Shown: positions 7,873-17,206, counted from the first letter of the stretch. The stretch is 64,000 bases of DNA from Streptomyces sp. NRRL F-6131 (GCA_000719695.1 JOHN01000038.1:1-64000), one strand, 5' to 3'. Notes: generated by a model not told the origin, from the letters alone. Made by a program: numbers and translations.

Positions 7873-9096
7873 TCAGGTCTCGCGCTGCGGGCGGTACTCC
7901 TGCTCCGTGGTGCCGAAGGTCCACGCCACCCCGGCGCGGGCGGTGGCCGTGCTGGGCGGCACCCGCAGCCAGTAGGTGCGGAAGGTGCCGTCGGGCTCGG
8001 CGGTCGAGTTGACCACCTCGACCATCATCACCGGCTCGTCGTCGGGCAGTTGGATCCGCCAGAGCACGCCGGTCTCGTCCCGGTGCACCGGTTCGGCGCC
8101 GGAGTCGGCGAGGTACCGCTCGTAGCCGTAGTGCTCCAGCAGGACGCGGCGCAGCTCGGCGTTCTCCTCGGTGCGGATCCGTTCGACGGTGACCTCGCCG
8201 AGCCCGGCCAGGAAGTCCGCGGGGACGGGCATGCCCCGCCAGGCGTGCAGGCTGAATCCGTCGGCGTACTCGAGGGCGGGACCGTCGGCGCGGTCGAGCC
8301 GGCCCGCCTCGTCGCGGTGCAGGGCCACCGGGCGTTCACTGACCAGCGCCACCTCCGCGTACGGCCACCACCAGCCGGCGTGCCGCGCCACCTCCGCAAG
8401 CGCGGCGATCACCCCGCCCGGGCCGTCGTCTTCGCCCGGCCCGTCGGTCCCGACCGGCCCGCCGGCCCCCTCGGCGGCTCCGTGGCCCGGCGCGACGCCC
8501 AGCACCCCGGCCGCCTCGAAGGCGGCGAACCAGGGCGCGTCGTGCTGGCCGCGGACGGCGTCGAGGAGGGCGAGCCGGGCGGCGACGCGCCGCTCGCGGG
8601 CCACCCCGATCAGGGCGTCCCCGGTCTCCGGCTCGGGGGCGAGCCGGTCGAGCAGGGTGCCGCGGATGCGATCGGCGAGCGCGTTGGTCACGGGGCCGAG
8701 CTCGCCGCCGGTCAGCGCCCAGAGCGGCGCCCAGCCGACCGTGCCGGCCCGCTCGACGGCCTGCCGCCGGACCGCGTCCCACGGCAGGGTCCTGACCGTC
8801 TCGCGGACGGTCACGGCCCCGGCCGCGCGCAGCTCCAGCGCCGCCTCGGCGGCCGCCAGCGGCGAGCCGAACCACCGGATCCCGGTCGGTTCGGCCAGGC
8901 CGGCGGCCCGGTAGGCGGCCCGCACCGCCCGCTCGACCGCGGCCCGGTCCGCCGGTCCGGTCGCGGCGGCGGTCGCCCGCCAACGGGCCGTCACCCCGGC
9001 CGGCACCCCCACCGCCGGACCGACCGTCGCGTCGGCCGTCGCCCCGGCCGGAATGCCCGTCGCGGCGGCCCGTGCCGCCTGTCCCGTCGTCATCAT
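7873..9096 (-). CDS. DUF6745-type hypothetical protein
   Basis: A 407-residue cytoplasmic protein rich in Ala and Glu. Features include an RWxAxAxxTGPADRAAVERAV start, a central WWWPYAEVALVSERP stretch, the repeated 'HRDE' phrases (ALHRDEAGRLDRADGPALEY and VHRDETGVLWRIQL) and a C-terminal MVEVVNSTAEPDGTFRTYWLRVPP segment. I recognise it as the DUF6745 type; these are often encoded beside the small RQGDVLL protein, as here. Function is unknown. ATG at 9096 follows GGAGG by 9 nt; GTG at 9102 would be too close to that site. Confidence 0.65.
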   Translation of the reverse strand: MMTTGQAARAAATGIPAGATADATVGPAVGVPAGVTARWRATAAATGPADRAAVERAVRAAYRAAGLAEPTGIRWFGSPLAAAEAALELRAAGAVTVRETVRTLPWDAVRRQAVERAGTVGWAPLWALTGGELGPVTNALADRIRGTLLDRLAPEPETGDALIGVARERRVAARLALLDAVRGQHDAPWFAAFEAAGVLGVAPGHGAAEGAGGPVGTDGPGEDDGPGGVIAALAEVARHAGWWWPYAEVALVSERPVALHRDEAGRLDRADGPALEYADGFSLHAWRGMPVPADFLAGLGEVTVERIRTEENAELRRVLLEHYGYERYLADSGAEPVHRDETGVLWRIQLPDDEPVMMVEVVNSTAEPDGTFRTYWLRVPPSTATARAGVAWTFGTTEQEYRPQRET

Positions 9097-9214
9097 CCTC
9101 ACACCCTCCGTTCCCGGCCGGGCGCCCGCCCGGCCGTGTCGCGGACGCCTCGCGTCCGCCCCTGCCCCGTGTCTTCCGTGCCCCGCGACTGCGCGCCCCG
9201 ACGCGCGGCCACCG

Positions 9215-9541
9215 TCAGTCCGCGACCACCCGCACCGCGCCCGGCACGTACTCGCGCTGGCGGACCACCCGGTACCAGCCCTTGGGCAGCGGTATGGCGG
9301 CGTGTTCCTCGTGCACCACGCGCCCGCCCTCCGGCAGGTGCAGCCACGCCGCCCCGAACGGCCCCGCCTCGCGCCGCAGCTCCCCCGGGCCGACCACGGC
9401 GTGCGCGTGCCCGGTGACCTCGCCCAGGGCCAGCACCAGCCGCCCCCGCGCGTCCCGCGGCTGCGCGGCCAGCGACCCCACCCGGCCCGGCACCGCGGCC
9501 TCCTCCACCGGCACCAGCAGCACGTCTCCCTGACGGAACAT
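9215..9541 (-). CDS. Small conserved hypothetical protein (partner of DUF6745)
   Basis: A 108-residue protein beginning MFRQGDVLLVPV, with GEVTGHAHAV, VVHEEHAAIPLPKGWYRVVRQREY and a short charged end. Three clustered histidine-bearing motifs (GHAHAV, HEEHAAI) suggest a metal-binding or cupin-like beta fold, though this is inference. GGGAGAG lies 5-6 nt before the ATG at 9541; ten further upstream in-frame residues are judged untranslated. It is upstream of and codirectional with the DUF6745 gene across a 118-bp gap, so the two are probably one transcription unit. Confidence 0.65.
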   Translation of the reverse strand: MFRQGDVLLVPVEEAAVPGRVGSLAAQPRDARGRLVLALGEVTGHAHAVVGPGELRREAGPFGAAWLHLPEGGRVVHEEHAAIPLPKGWYRVVRQREYVPGAVRVVAD

Positions 9542-9749
9542 CAGCTCTCCCTCGCCGATCCGACGACACATCGGATTCCCACGTCCCGGACCTTAGGGCA
9601 GGGGTCTGACAACGGGCGCCGGACGCCCGGGTGACCCGGGTGAACAGTGGGGCTGATGAGGCAGGAGGTCAGTGGCGGTGGATAGTCTGTGCGACCGGTC
9701 GGCCTCGAAGGGTCGACCGGCACATGTACCAACAGGGGGATCTGTCACC

Positions 9750-10283
9750 ATGTCATCTCGTCGTACCGCCCTGGCCGCCGTCGCGGCGGCCACCGCCGTC
9801 CTGGCGCTCGCCGCGTGCGGCCCCGACAACGGCTCCGAGACCGGGGCGGCGCCCGCGCAGTCGTCCGCGGCCCAGTCGTCCGCCGCGCAGCCCTCGGCCG
9901 CCCAGCCGTCCGCCGCCGCGACGGGGGGCGCCTGCGCCACGCCGAAGCCGAACGGCAACCACCGGGTGATCCACCCGGTCAAGCAGCCGCGCCAGGACAC
10001 CATCACCTACCAGGAGACCGGCTACGTCTGCGCCGGCGCCACGGGCACCTGGCAGCCGACCGGGGCGCAGAAGTCGCTGATGTTCGCCCCGGAGGTGAAG
10101 GCGCAGCTCCAGCCCGCAGCGGGCCAGTACAAGACCGTGGTGGTCGGCGAGCTGTGGAACCACATCGGCGCGTGCCTGGAGCACAGCCCGGACGCCGGCG
10201 TCTGCAGCACGGGTCTGAACTACGAGATCGCCCTGGACGGCGAGGGCAGGATCAACGAGATCCGGGAGGTGTTCGCGTCCTGA
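9750..10283 (+). CDS. Secreted lipoprotein, hypothetical
   Basis: A 177-residue lipoprotein. The signal peptide ends in a lipobox LALAAC with the lipidated Cys at residue 23. A low-complexity linker of QSSAA/QPSAA repeats (about residues 35-58) follows, then a compact domain with four cysteines (GGACATP, YVCAGA, GACLEH, AGVCSTG), likely two disulfides. AGGGGGA precedes the ATG. No enzyme motif is visible. It should sit on the outer membrane face or in the wall. Confidence 0.75.
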   Translation: MSSRRTALAAVAAATAVLALAACGPDNGSETGAAPAQSSAAQSSAAQPSAAQPSAAATGGACATPKPNGNHRVIHPVKQPRQDTITYQETGYVCAGATGTWQPTGAQKSLMFAPEVKAQLQPAAGQYKTVVVGELWNHIGACLEHSPDAGVCSTGLNYEIALDGEGRINEIREVFAS

Positions 10284-10322
10284 GCCACCGGGTCCGTCGG
10301 GCCCGCCCGGCCGTCGGCGTCC

Positions 10323-11084
10323 TCAGGTGCACCAGAACAGGAACGGCGTGCAGGTCGGCGTCGACCGGGGGCTCGGCGAGTTCGTCGGCGTCCCCGTGCC
10401 CGACGGGGGTGCGGTGGACGGCGGCGGCGGGCTCGTCGCGGACGGCGGTGCGGTGACCGGAGCGCTGCTCGGCGCGGGCACCGGCGGCGCGGGCGGCACC
10501 GAGGCCGGCGCGGTCCGGCCCGGCGCACTGCCGGTGGCCGACGTCGGGGCCTCGCCGTTCCCGCTCGTCGAGGGCGGCGGCGCGGCCGGCCCGGAGGCGG
10601 AGGTCGGCGCGGAGGACGAGGCGGACGCGGAGGGCGTTCTGCTCGCCGAGCGCTGGGGAGTCGACGAGGTCGGGGCCGGCGGAGCCGGGACCGACGCGGC
10701 CGAGGTGGCCGTCGGCCGTGCGGACCCGGCGCCGTCCGGAGACCCGGAGGCGGCCGACGGCCCGGCGGCCGCCTCGGCCGGCATCCCCTCGGAGCCGTTC
10801 GCCACCAGCGTCGCGGCCCCGAGGCCCACCACGGCCACGCCCAGCACGGACACCACGAGCCGCCCCGGCCGCCGTCGGGTCCGCCGGTTCGCCCGCCGGG
10901 AGACCGGCCGACCTTCGCCACGACCGGCGGCGCCGGCGTCCGGGCCGTCCCACGGTGGGGGCACGGCTCCCTGGCCCTCGGGCCCGGGCCGCGCCAGGTG
11001 GTCCGGGCCGGTCGCGGGCGCCCCGCAGCCGGGGCAGGCCAGCGCACCGTTCAGGTGGCGGCGGCAGGGCGCGCAGTAGTTCAT
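10323..11084 (-). CDS. Zinc-ribbon membrane protein with Pro/Ser-rich outer domain (SCO2400-like)
   Basis: A 253-residue protein. Residues 1-22 hold two CxxC pairs (YCAPCRRHLNGALACPGCG), a zinc ribbon. After a basic cytoplasmic linker there is one membrane helix (RLVVSVLGVAVVGLGAATLVA, about residues 75-95), then about 150 residues of Pro/Ser/Thr/Ala-rich outer sequence ending in CTPFLFWCT. The N-terminal ribbon and the terminal CxxFLFWC are the features I associate with the SCO2400 family; function is unknown. GGGGAAG precedes the ATG at 11084. The low-complexity segment is GC-skewed and tolerant of length change. Confidence 0.75.
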   Translation of the reverse strand: MNYCAPCRRHLNGALACPGCGAPATGPDHLARPGPEGQGAVPPPWDGPDAGAAGRGEGRPVSRRANRRTRRRPGRLVVSVLGVAVVGLGAATLVANGSEGMPAEAAAGPSAASGSPDGAGSARPTATSAASVPAPPAPTSSTPQRSASRTPSASASSSAPTSASGPAAPPPSTSGNGEAPTSATGSAPGRTAPASVPPAPPVPAPSSAPVTAPPSATSPPPPSTAPPSGTGTPTNSPSPRSTPTCTPFLFWCT

Positions 11085-11490
11085 ATGATCTTCCCCGTGC
11101 TGCCGGACAGCGGGCTCACACCGGTCGCCGTCCTTCGCCGCCGGCCGCGCACGTCGTCGTGCACATGCGGAGCCTAGGCAGCGGGGCCGTGGGGGTTCCA
11201 TGCCTCCCTGTGAGGCTTCTGGAGAGATGCCGTGTCGGTCGACCGCGCACCGCCCGCCGGCCCGCCCGGTCCTCCGGACGCACACCTACGGCCCGTCCGA
11301 GCCCGACCGGCGGCACCGGGCCGCCGACCACGGCGGACCGGTGCCGGACCGACGTCCGCTCGACGGCGCCCGCGCCGGCCGGTGCGGGCCGCGCAACGGG
11401 ACCCGCCCCACGGACGACCCGGGCGAGGGATTGTCGGTCCCTGCTGGTAGACAGTCGTTCGGCCCGCAAAGACGCCCCGAGGAGCAGCGC
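11085..11490. other. Divergent intergenic region
   Basis: 406 bp between the leftward zinc-ribbon gene and the rightward STM4015 operon. It must contain promoters for both. I see no RNA element, repeat or strong consensus promoter. GAGGAG ends 5 nt before the operon's first ATG. Confidence 0.5.
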
Positions 11491-12444
11491 ATGACGGTCA
11501 ACACGCACATCGAGGACTTCCACGGCCTGCCGGTCCTCGACTTCTCCTCGACCGTCGACGGCGGCGCCGCACTGCCCGAGCCGGGCGCGGTCGCCTGGAA
11601 GATCGCCGTGGAGTACGAGACCGAGCAGGACTGGATCACGCGTTGGGGGCAGTTCCTCGACCGGGTGGACACCACCGCGGTCACGGCCGTGGTGGTCGGC
11701 GCGTGGTCGCCCGAGGAGCCGGAGAGCTTCGCCGGGCCGCTGGCCGCGATCCTGGCGGCGGCGGAGCGGCTGCCGGCGCTGCGCGGGCTGTTCATCGGGG
11801 ACATCACGTACGAGGAGAGCGAGATCTCCTGGATCGACATGGTCGACGTGACACCGGTGCTGACGGCGTTCCCGCTGCTCACCGAGCTGGTGGTGCGCGG
11901 CGCCGCCCAGGAGTGGGTGGAGGGCGAGGGCATCGGGCTGCAGCCGGTGCGCCACGAGCACCTGCGGGCGCTGCGCTTCGAGTCGGGCGGGCTGCCGGGC
12001 GAGGTGCCCCGGGCCGTCGCGGCGAGCGAGCTGCCGGCGCTGGAGCGGCTGGAGTTCTGGCTCGGGGTGGCGAACTACGGCGGCAGCACCCGGCTGGCCG
12101 ACCTGGAGCCGTTCCTGGACGGCACCCGGTTCCCCGCGCTGCGCCACCTCGGTCTGCAGAACAGCGAGATCCAGGACGAGATCGCCGCCGCCCTCGCGCA
12201 CGCCCCCGTGGTGGCCCGGCTGGAGTCGTTGAACCTGTCGATGGGCGTGTTCACCGACCAGGGCGCGACGGCGCTGCTGGACGGTCAGCCGCTCACCCAC
12301 CTGAAGTCCCTCGACCTGCACCACCACTTCCTCAGCCGACCCGTCCAGGACCGGCTGCGCGAGGCCCTGCCGGGGGTGGAGATCGACCTCTCCGAGGGCG
12401 GGAACCCCGCCGACCGGTGGCAGTACGTAGCCGTCGCCGAGTAG
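11491..12444 (+). CDS. STM4015-family leucine-rich-repeat protein, copy 1
   Basis: A 317-residue protein of the STM4015 family. The N-terminus HIEDFHGLPVLDF and the segment LRGLFIGDITYEESEISWIDMVDVTPVL are family hallmarks. Leucine-rich repeats follow (LPALERLEFWLGV, FPALRHLGLQNSEIQD, LESLNLSMGVFTDQG, LTHLKSLDLHHH). The end, RWQYVAVAE, is shared with copy 2. It heads the STM4015-4014-4013-4012-4011 operon, whose function is not established; the LRR protein could be the modified substrate or a scaffold. GAGGAG lies 5 nt before the ATG. Confidence 0.85.
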   Translation: MTVNTHIEDFHGLPVLDFSSTVDGGAALPEPGAVAWKIAVEYETEQDWITRWGQFLDRVDTTAVTAVVVGAWSPEEPESFAGPLAAILAAAERLPALRGLFIGDITYEESEISWIDMVDVTPVLTAFPLLTELVVRGAAQEWVEGEGIGLQPVRHEHLRALRFESGGLPGEVPRAVAASELPALERLEFWLGVANYGGSTRLADLEPFLDGTRFPALRHLGLQNSEIQDEIAAALAHAPVVARLESLNLSMGVFTDQGATALLDGQPLTHLKSLDLHHHFLSRPVQDRLREALPGVEIDLSEGGNPADRWQYVAVAE

Positions 12445-12560
12445 CCAGCCGACCCGAGACGGCACGGACCCGTCCACCCGCCCGTCCACACCCGTCCGTC
12501 CGTTCGCCCGTTCGCCCGTTCACTCCACCACTCGTCCGTGACGCCGCCCAGGGGGGCACC

Positions 12561-13496
12561 GTGCACAAGTCCATCCCCGTCGACCGCTTCCTCCACCTGC
12601 CGATCGTCAACTTCTCGGTCGACGAGACCCGCCGGGGCGACCTGCCGGAGCCCGGCACCGTCGCCTGGCGACTGGCCGTGCAGTACGGCTCGGAGGGCGG
12701 CTTCGACGCCGTCTGGTCCGCCTTCCTGGAAGCGGTCGACCCGACGAGCGTCCGCGCGCTGCTCCTCGGCCCCTGGTGGGTCCGGGACTACGTCCCGGTG
12801 ACCGACGCGCTCGCCAGGATCGTCGCCGCCGCCGACCGGTTCCCGGCCCTGGAGGCGCTGTTCATCGCCGACGTCAGCTACGAGGACTGCGAGATCTCCT
12901 GGCTGGAGATGTCGGACGTCACCCCGGTCCTGAAGGCGTTCCCCGGGCTGACCGACCTGGTGGTGCGCGGCGGCACCATGCTGCGGCTCGACCCCGTCCG
13001 GCACGAACGGCTGACCAATCTGCGGTTCGAGACCGGCGGGCTGCCGGACGACGTCGTCCGCGGGGTCGCGGCGAGCGAGCTGCCGGCGCTGGAGAGCCTG
13101 GAGCTGTGGTTCGGCGTCGACGAGTACGGCGGCGACGCGACGATCGACGACGTCGCGCCGATCCTGGCCGGCACCCGGCTGCCCGCGCTGCGCCACCTCG
13201 GCCTGGAGAACAGCGAGTTCCAGGACGAGATCGCCGCTGCCGTCGCGCACGCCCCGGTGGTCGCGCAGCTGACCTCCCTGAGCCTGGCGATGGGCGTGCT
13301 GAGCGACGAGGGCGCGGCGGCGCTGCTCGACGGCCAGCCGCTCACCCACCTCAAGCACCTCGACCTGCACCACCACTACCTCAGCGAGGCCATGCAGGAG
13401 CGGGTCCGCCAGTCCCTGCCGGGCGTGGAGGTCGACCTCTCCGACGCCGAGGAGGACGACGAGGACGAGTGGCGCTACGTCGAGGTCTCCGAGTAG
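12561..13496 (+). CDS. STM4015-family leucine-rich-repeat protein, copy 2
   Basis: A 311-residue paralogue of the preceding gene with the same layout: VDRFLHLPIVNFSVDETRRG, LEALFIADVSYEDCEISWLEMSDVTPVL, LRRs ending LTHLKHLDLHHHYLSE, then an acidic spacer (DAEEDDEDE) and the tail WRYVEVSE. The start is GTG at 12561 behind a GGGGGG-rich site. The gap of 116 bp to copy 1 contains CGTCCxxCCCGTC-type low-complexity sequence. Keeping two diverged copies side by side suggests two substrates, or a hetero-pair, for the same downstream enzymes. Confidence 0.85.
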   Translation: MHKSIPVDRFLHLPIVNFSVDETRRGDLPEPGTVAWRLAVQYGSEGGFDAVWSAFLEAVDPTSVRALLLGPWWVRDYVPVTDALARIVAAADRFPALEALFIADVSYEDCEISWLEMSDVTPVLKAFPGLTDLVVRGGTMLRLDPVRHERLTNLRFETGGLPDDVVRGVAASELPALESLELWFGVDEYGGDATIDDVAPILAGTRLPALRHLGLENSEFQDEIAAAVAHAPVVAQLTSLSLAMGVLSDEGAAALLDGQPLTHLKHLDLHHHYLSEAMQERVRQSLPGVEVDLSDAEEDDEDEWRYVEVSE

Positions 13497-13506
13497 GCGC
13501 ACGCCG

Positions 13507-14790
13507 ATGCTGACGACCCCACGGGCCACCGGCCCGGCCCCGGCCCGGGCGGACCACCGGCTCCCGCCGTCCGGGCGGCTGACCGTGCTCGGCAATCCCG
13601 GCCACCGCCGGGTGACGCTGTTCGCGGCCGCCGCCCGGGCCGCCGGGCTGCCCGAGCCCGCCGTCCTGCCCTGGATCGACCTCCTGCGCGGCACCCACCG
13701 GCTGCCGGAGGGCACCGTGCTGCGGATCGAGTCCCCGGGCGAGGAGGAGGCGGTGGACGCGCTGCTGCGCGGCCCGGCGCTCGGCGCGGAGTACGCGCCG
13801 ACCCGGGTCGAGGGCGGGGCGGCCTGGTACGCGGGGGTGACGGCCGCGCTGCGGGCACTGGCCGGGATCCCCGGGGTCCGGCTGCTCGGCGATCCGGAGG
13901 AGATCGCCGTGATGTTCGACAAACGGCGGACGCACGCGCTGCTGTCCGGGGCCGGCGTCCCGGTGCCGCGCGCCCTGGACGGCGGGGCCGTGGCCGGTTG
14001 GGAGGACCTCCGCGCACGGCTGGACGCCGCCGGGCTGCGCCGGGTCTTCGTCAAGCCGTCGCACGGCTCCTCCGCCTCGGGCGTGGTGGCCCTGGAGTTC
14101 GGGCCGCGCGGCCAGCTGCGGGCCACCACCTCGGTGGAGCTCGCCGACGGCCGGATGTACAACGCGCTGCGGGTCCGCCGCTACCAGGAGGAACGGCAGG
14201 TGGCGGAGCTGGTCGACCGGCTCGCCCCGGACGGCCTGCACGTCGAGCAGTGGGTCCCGAAGGCCTCCCAGTCGGGTCGCTCGGCCGACCTTCGGGTCGT
14301 CGTGGTCGCCGGCCGGGCCACCCATGTGGTGGTCCGCACCAGTACCCAGCCGATGACCAACCTCCATCTCGGGGGCGCCCGGGGCAGCCTGGAGCTGGCC
14401 CGGGAGGCCGCCGGCCCGGCCTGGCCGGACCTGCTGGAGACGGCGGAGCGGGCGGCCGCCTGCTTCCCCGCCTCCCCGATGGTCGGCGTGGACGTGCTGC
14501 CCACCGCCGGCTGGCGGCGGACGGTGGTCGGCGAGGTCAACGCCTTCGGCGACCTCCTGCCCGGGCTCACCGGCCTGCCGGGCGGCCCGGCCGAGGGCCT
14601 CGACACCTACGCCGCCCAGCTCGCCGCGCTCGGCGCCGCCCCGAGCACGCCGGGCATCCCGGGCGGGCCGGCCCGACCGGCAGAGTCGCCGGCGCCGCCG
14701 ACGCACCTGACCCACCCGACGTGCCCGACGCGCCCGACGCGCCCGACCCACCCTCCGCACCCGATCGACCCACGTACGGAACAGCCCTGA
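13507..14790 (+). CDS. STM4014 family protein (ATP-grasp-like ligase)
   Basis: A 427-residue protein with the ATP-grasp pattern: an N-terminal domain GRLTVLGNPGHRRV, LLGDPEEIAVMFDKRRTHALL, the nucleotide-binding FVKPSHGSSASGVVAL and the metal-ligand end GEVNAFGDLLPG. ATP-grasp enzymes form acyl-phosphate intermediates and ligate carboxylates to amines or thiols. About 60 C-terminal residues are Pro/Thr-rich repeats (THLTHPTCPTRPTRPTHP) and probably unstructured. The start lies 10 bp after the second LRR gene and the stop overlaps the next start (TGATG), indicating translational coupling. Confidence 0.85.
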   Translation: MLTTPRATGPAPARADHRLPPSGRLTVLGNPGHRRVTLFAAAARAAGLPEPAVLPWIDLLRGTHRLPEGTVLRIESPGEEEAVDALLRGPALGAEYAPTRVEGGAAWYAGVTAALRALAGIPGVRLLGDPEEIAVMFDKRRTHALLSGAGVPVPRALDGGAVAGWEDLRARLDAAGLRRVFVKPSHGSSASGVVALEFGPRGQLRATTSVELADGRMYNALRVRRYQEERQVAELVDRLAPDGLHVEQWVPKASQSGRSADLRVVVVAGRATHVVVRTSTQPMTNLHLGGARGSLELAREAAGPAWPDLLETAERAAACFPASPMVGVDVLPTAGWRRTVVGEVNAFGDLLPGLTGLPGGPAEGLDTYAAQLAALGAAPSTPGIPGGPARPAESPAPPTHLTHPTCPTRPTRPTHPPHPIDPRTEQP

Positions 14791-15758
14791 TGAGCCACCG
14801 CCCCGCCGCCGACGCCCCTACCGCCCGCGTACCGCAGCGCACCGCCGAGCCCCTTCCCCCCACTCCCGACATGAACGCCGTGGTGGGCAGCCACGACCTG
14901 CTGCTCGTCACCCTGGACACCCTGCGCTTCGACGTCGCGGAGGAACTGGCCGCCGCCGGGCGGATCCCGCACCTGGCAGCCCACCTGCCCGGTGGCCGCT
15001 GGGAGCGTCGGCACTCCCCCGGCAGCTTCACCTACGCCGCCCACCAGGCGATCCTGGCCGGCTTCCTGCCGACTCCGGCCTCGCCCGACGGCCCGCACCC
15101 GCGGCTGTTCGCCGCCCGGTTCGCCGGTTCGGAGACCACCGCGCCGCTGACCTGGGTGTTCGACGCCCCGGACCTGCCGGGGGCGCTCGCCGCCCACGGC
15201 TACCGGACGGTCTGCATCGGCGGCGTCGGCTTCTTCAACAAGCAGGGCCCGCTGGGCTCGGTGCTGCCGGGCCTCTTCCAGGAGAGCCACTGGGCGCCGG
15301 AGATGGGGGTCCCCTCCCCGACCTCCTTCGAGGCGCAGGTCGAGCGGGCCGAGCAGGTGGCGGCGGAGCAGCCCGCCGAACAGCCGCTCTTCCTGTTCGT
15401 CAACGTCCCGGCGCTGCACCAGCCGAACTGGTTCCACCTGCCCGGTGCGACGCGCGAGCACGGCGACAGCCGGGAGAGCCACGCCGCCGCGCTGGAGTAC
15501 GTGGACGCCCACATCGGGCGGCTGTTCGCGGCGATGAGCGCGCGCCGGCCGTGCTTCGCGATCGTCTGCTCGGACCACGGCACGGCCTACGGGGAGGACG
15601 GCTACACCGGCCACCGGATCGGGCACGAGGTCGTCTGGACGGTGCCGTACGCCCACTTCACGCTCCCGGCGAGCAGCCCCCCGCCCACCGAACCCGCCGT
15701 GCCTGCCGGGCCCGCCGTGTCCACCGCGCCCGCCGTGATCGCCGAGGAGACCGCATGA
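14790..15758 (+). CDS. STM4013/SEN3800-family hydrolase (alkaline phosphatase superfamily)
   Basis: A 322-residue protein with the sulfatase/phosphodiesterase metal-site pattern: LLLVTLDTLRFD near residue 35, FSYAA-like GSFTYAAHQAILAG, and the C-terminal VCSDHGTAYGEDGYTGHRIGHEV that supplies Asp and His ligands. It likely hydrolyses a phosphate or sulfate ester, or acts as a phosphodiester-type enzyme, on the operon's product. The start codon at 14790 shares a base with the STM4014 stop; the Met at MNAVVGSHD is an alternative that removes 28 unconserved residues. It overlaps STM4012 by 4 nt. Confidence 0.85.
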   Translation: MSHRPAADAPTARVPQRTAEPLPPTPDMNAVVGSHDLLLVTLDTLRFDVAEELAAAGRIPHLAAHLPGGRWERRHSPGSFTYAAHQAILAGFLPTPASPDGPHPRLFAARFAGSETTAPLTWVFDAPDLPGALAAHGYRTVCIGGVGFFNKQGPLGSVLPGLFQESHWAPEMGVPSPTSFEAQVERAEQVAAEQPAEQPLFLFVNVPALHQPNWFHLPGATREHGDSRESHAAALEYVDAHIGRLFAAMSARRPCFAIVCSDHGTAYGEDGYTGHRIGHEVVWTVPYAHFTLPASSPPPTEPAVPAGPAVSTAPAVIAEETA

Positions 15759-17206
15759 CCGCCGCCCCCAACGCCACCGTCCACGCCACCGCCACCGCCA
15801 CCGCCACCGCCACCGCGGCCGACCTCCTCACCGGCGCCGCGCCGGAGACCGCTCCCGCCGCTCCCGACTCGCCGTACCAGTCGTACGTGTACGCCTACCC
15901 GCACAAGACGGCGTACCGCGCGCTGCCGGACCGGCCGCCGCTGCGGGAGCTGTGGGCGGGCGAACCGCAGCACGCGCTCTCGCTCTACCTGCACATCCCG
16001 TTCTGCGAGGTGCGCTGCGGCTTCTGCAACCTGTTCACCCGGATCGGCGGACCGGACGGCCTGACCACCGCGTACCTGGACGCCCTCGACCGGCAGGCGG
16101 GCGCGGTCCGCGCGGCGCTGGACGAGGGTGCCCGGTTCGCGCTGGCCGCGTTCGGCGGCGGTACCCCGACCTATCTGAGCGCCGCCGAGCTGGAGCGGCT
16201 CTGCGACATCGCCGAGCACCGGATGGGGGCCGATCTGCGGGCGGTCCCGCTCTCGGTCGAGGCCTCCCCCGCGACCGCCACGGCCGACCGGCTCGCCGTG
16301 CTGGCCGAGCGGGGCACCACGCGGCTGAGCCTGGGCGTGCAGTCCTTCGTCGACACGGAGGCGCGGTCGGCGGTCCGGCCGCAGAAGCGCGCCGAGGTCG
16401 AGGCGGCGCTGGGCCGGATCCGCGACGCCGGCTTCCCGGTCCTCAACATCGACCTCATCTACGGCATCGACGGCCAGACCGAGGCGAGTTGGCTCCGCTC
16501 CCTGGACGCCGCGCTCGCCTGGCAGCCCGAGGAGCTGTACCTCTACCCGCTCTACGTCCGGCCGCTGACCGGGCTGGCCCGACGCGGGGAGGCGGAGAGC
16601 CCCGCCCAGTGGGACGCCCGGCGGCTCGCGCTCTACCGGGCCGGACGCGACCACCTGCTCGACCGCGGCTACGAGCAGGTGTCGATGCGGATGTTCCGCC
16701 GAACGGCCGCGCCGCAGGCCGGGGTGAGCGAGTACGCCTGCCAGACCGACGGCATGGTCGGGCTCGGCTGCGGCGCCCGCTCCTACACCTCCCGCCTGCA
16801 CTACTCCTTTGACTACGCGGTGGACGCCACCGAGGTCCGCCGCATCATCGACGCGTACGTGGCCACCCCGGCGTTCGACCACGCGCCGGTCGGCCGGGCG
16901 ATGACGCGGCCGGAGGCGCGGCGGCGGCACCTCGTGCAGTCGCTGCTCCAGGCCGAGGGGTTGGCGCTCGCCGAGTACCGGAACCGCTTCGGCACCACGC
17001 CGGCCGAGGACTTCCCGGCCGAGCTGGCCGCCTTCGCGGCGCGCGGCTGGTTGGCGGACGGCGCAGGCGACGGCAGCGGCAGCGGCACGGACCCCGGCGC
17101 GCGGCTGAGGCTCTCCCCCGAGGGCCTGGCGCACTCGGACGCGGTCGGCCCGATGCTGTTCTCCCCCGAGGTCCGCACGCTGATGGCGGAGTACGAGGCC
17201 AAATGA
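15755..17206 (+). CDS. STM4012 family radical SAM protein (HemN-like)
   Basis: A 483-residue radical SAM enzyme. The 4Fe-4S/SAM motif is CEVRCGFC (about residues 84-91) within SLYLHIPFCEVRCGFCNLF, as in HemN/HemW-type proteins, followed by AAFGGGTPTYLS, SVEASPAT, TTRLSLGVQSF and NIDLIYGIDGQT. It generates a 5'-deoxyadenosyl radical; the substrate is unknown. The N-terminus begins with a (AT)n run coded by an ACCGCC microsatellite. The ATG overlaps the STM4013 stop and the stop overlaps the STM4011 start, both as ATGA. Confidence 0.9.
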   Translation: MTAAPNATVHATATATATATAADLLTGAAPETAPAAPDSPYQSYVYAYPHKTAYRALPDRPPLRELWAGEPQHALSLYLHIPFCEVRCGFCNLFTRIGGPDGLTTAYLDALDRQAGAVRAALDEGARFALAAFGGGTPTYLSAAELERLCDIAEHRMGADLRAVPLSVEASPATATADRLAVLAERGTTRLSLGVQSFVDTEARSAVRPQKRAEVEAALGRIRDAGFPVLNIDLIYGIDGQTEASWLRSLDAALAWQPEELYLYPLYVRPLTGLARRGEAESPAQWDARRLALYRAGRDHLLDRGYEQVSMRMFRRTAAPQAGVSEYACQTDGMVGLGCGARSYTSRLHYSFDYAVDATEVRRIIDAYVATPAFDHAPVGRAMTRPEARRRHLVQSLLQAEGLALAEYRNRFGTTPAEDFPAELAAFAARGWLADGAGDGSGSGTDPGARLRLSPEGLAHSDAVGPMLFSPEVRTLMAEYEAK

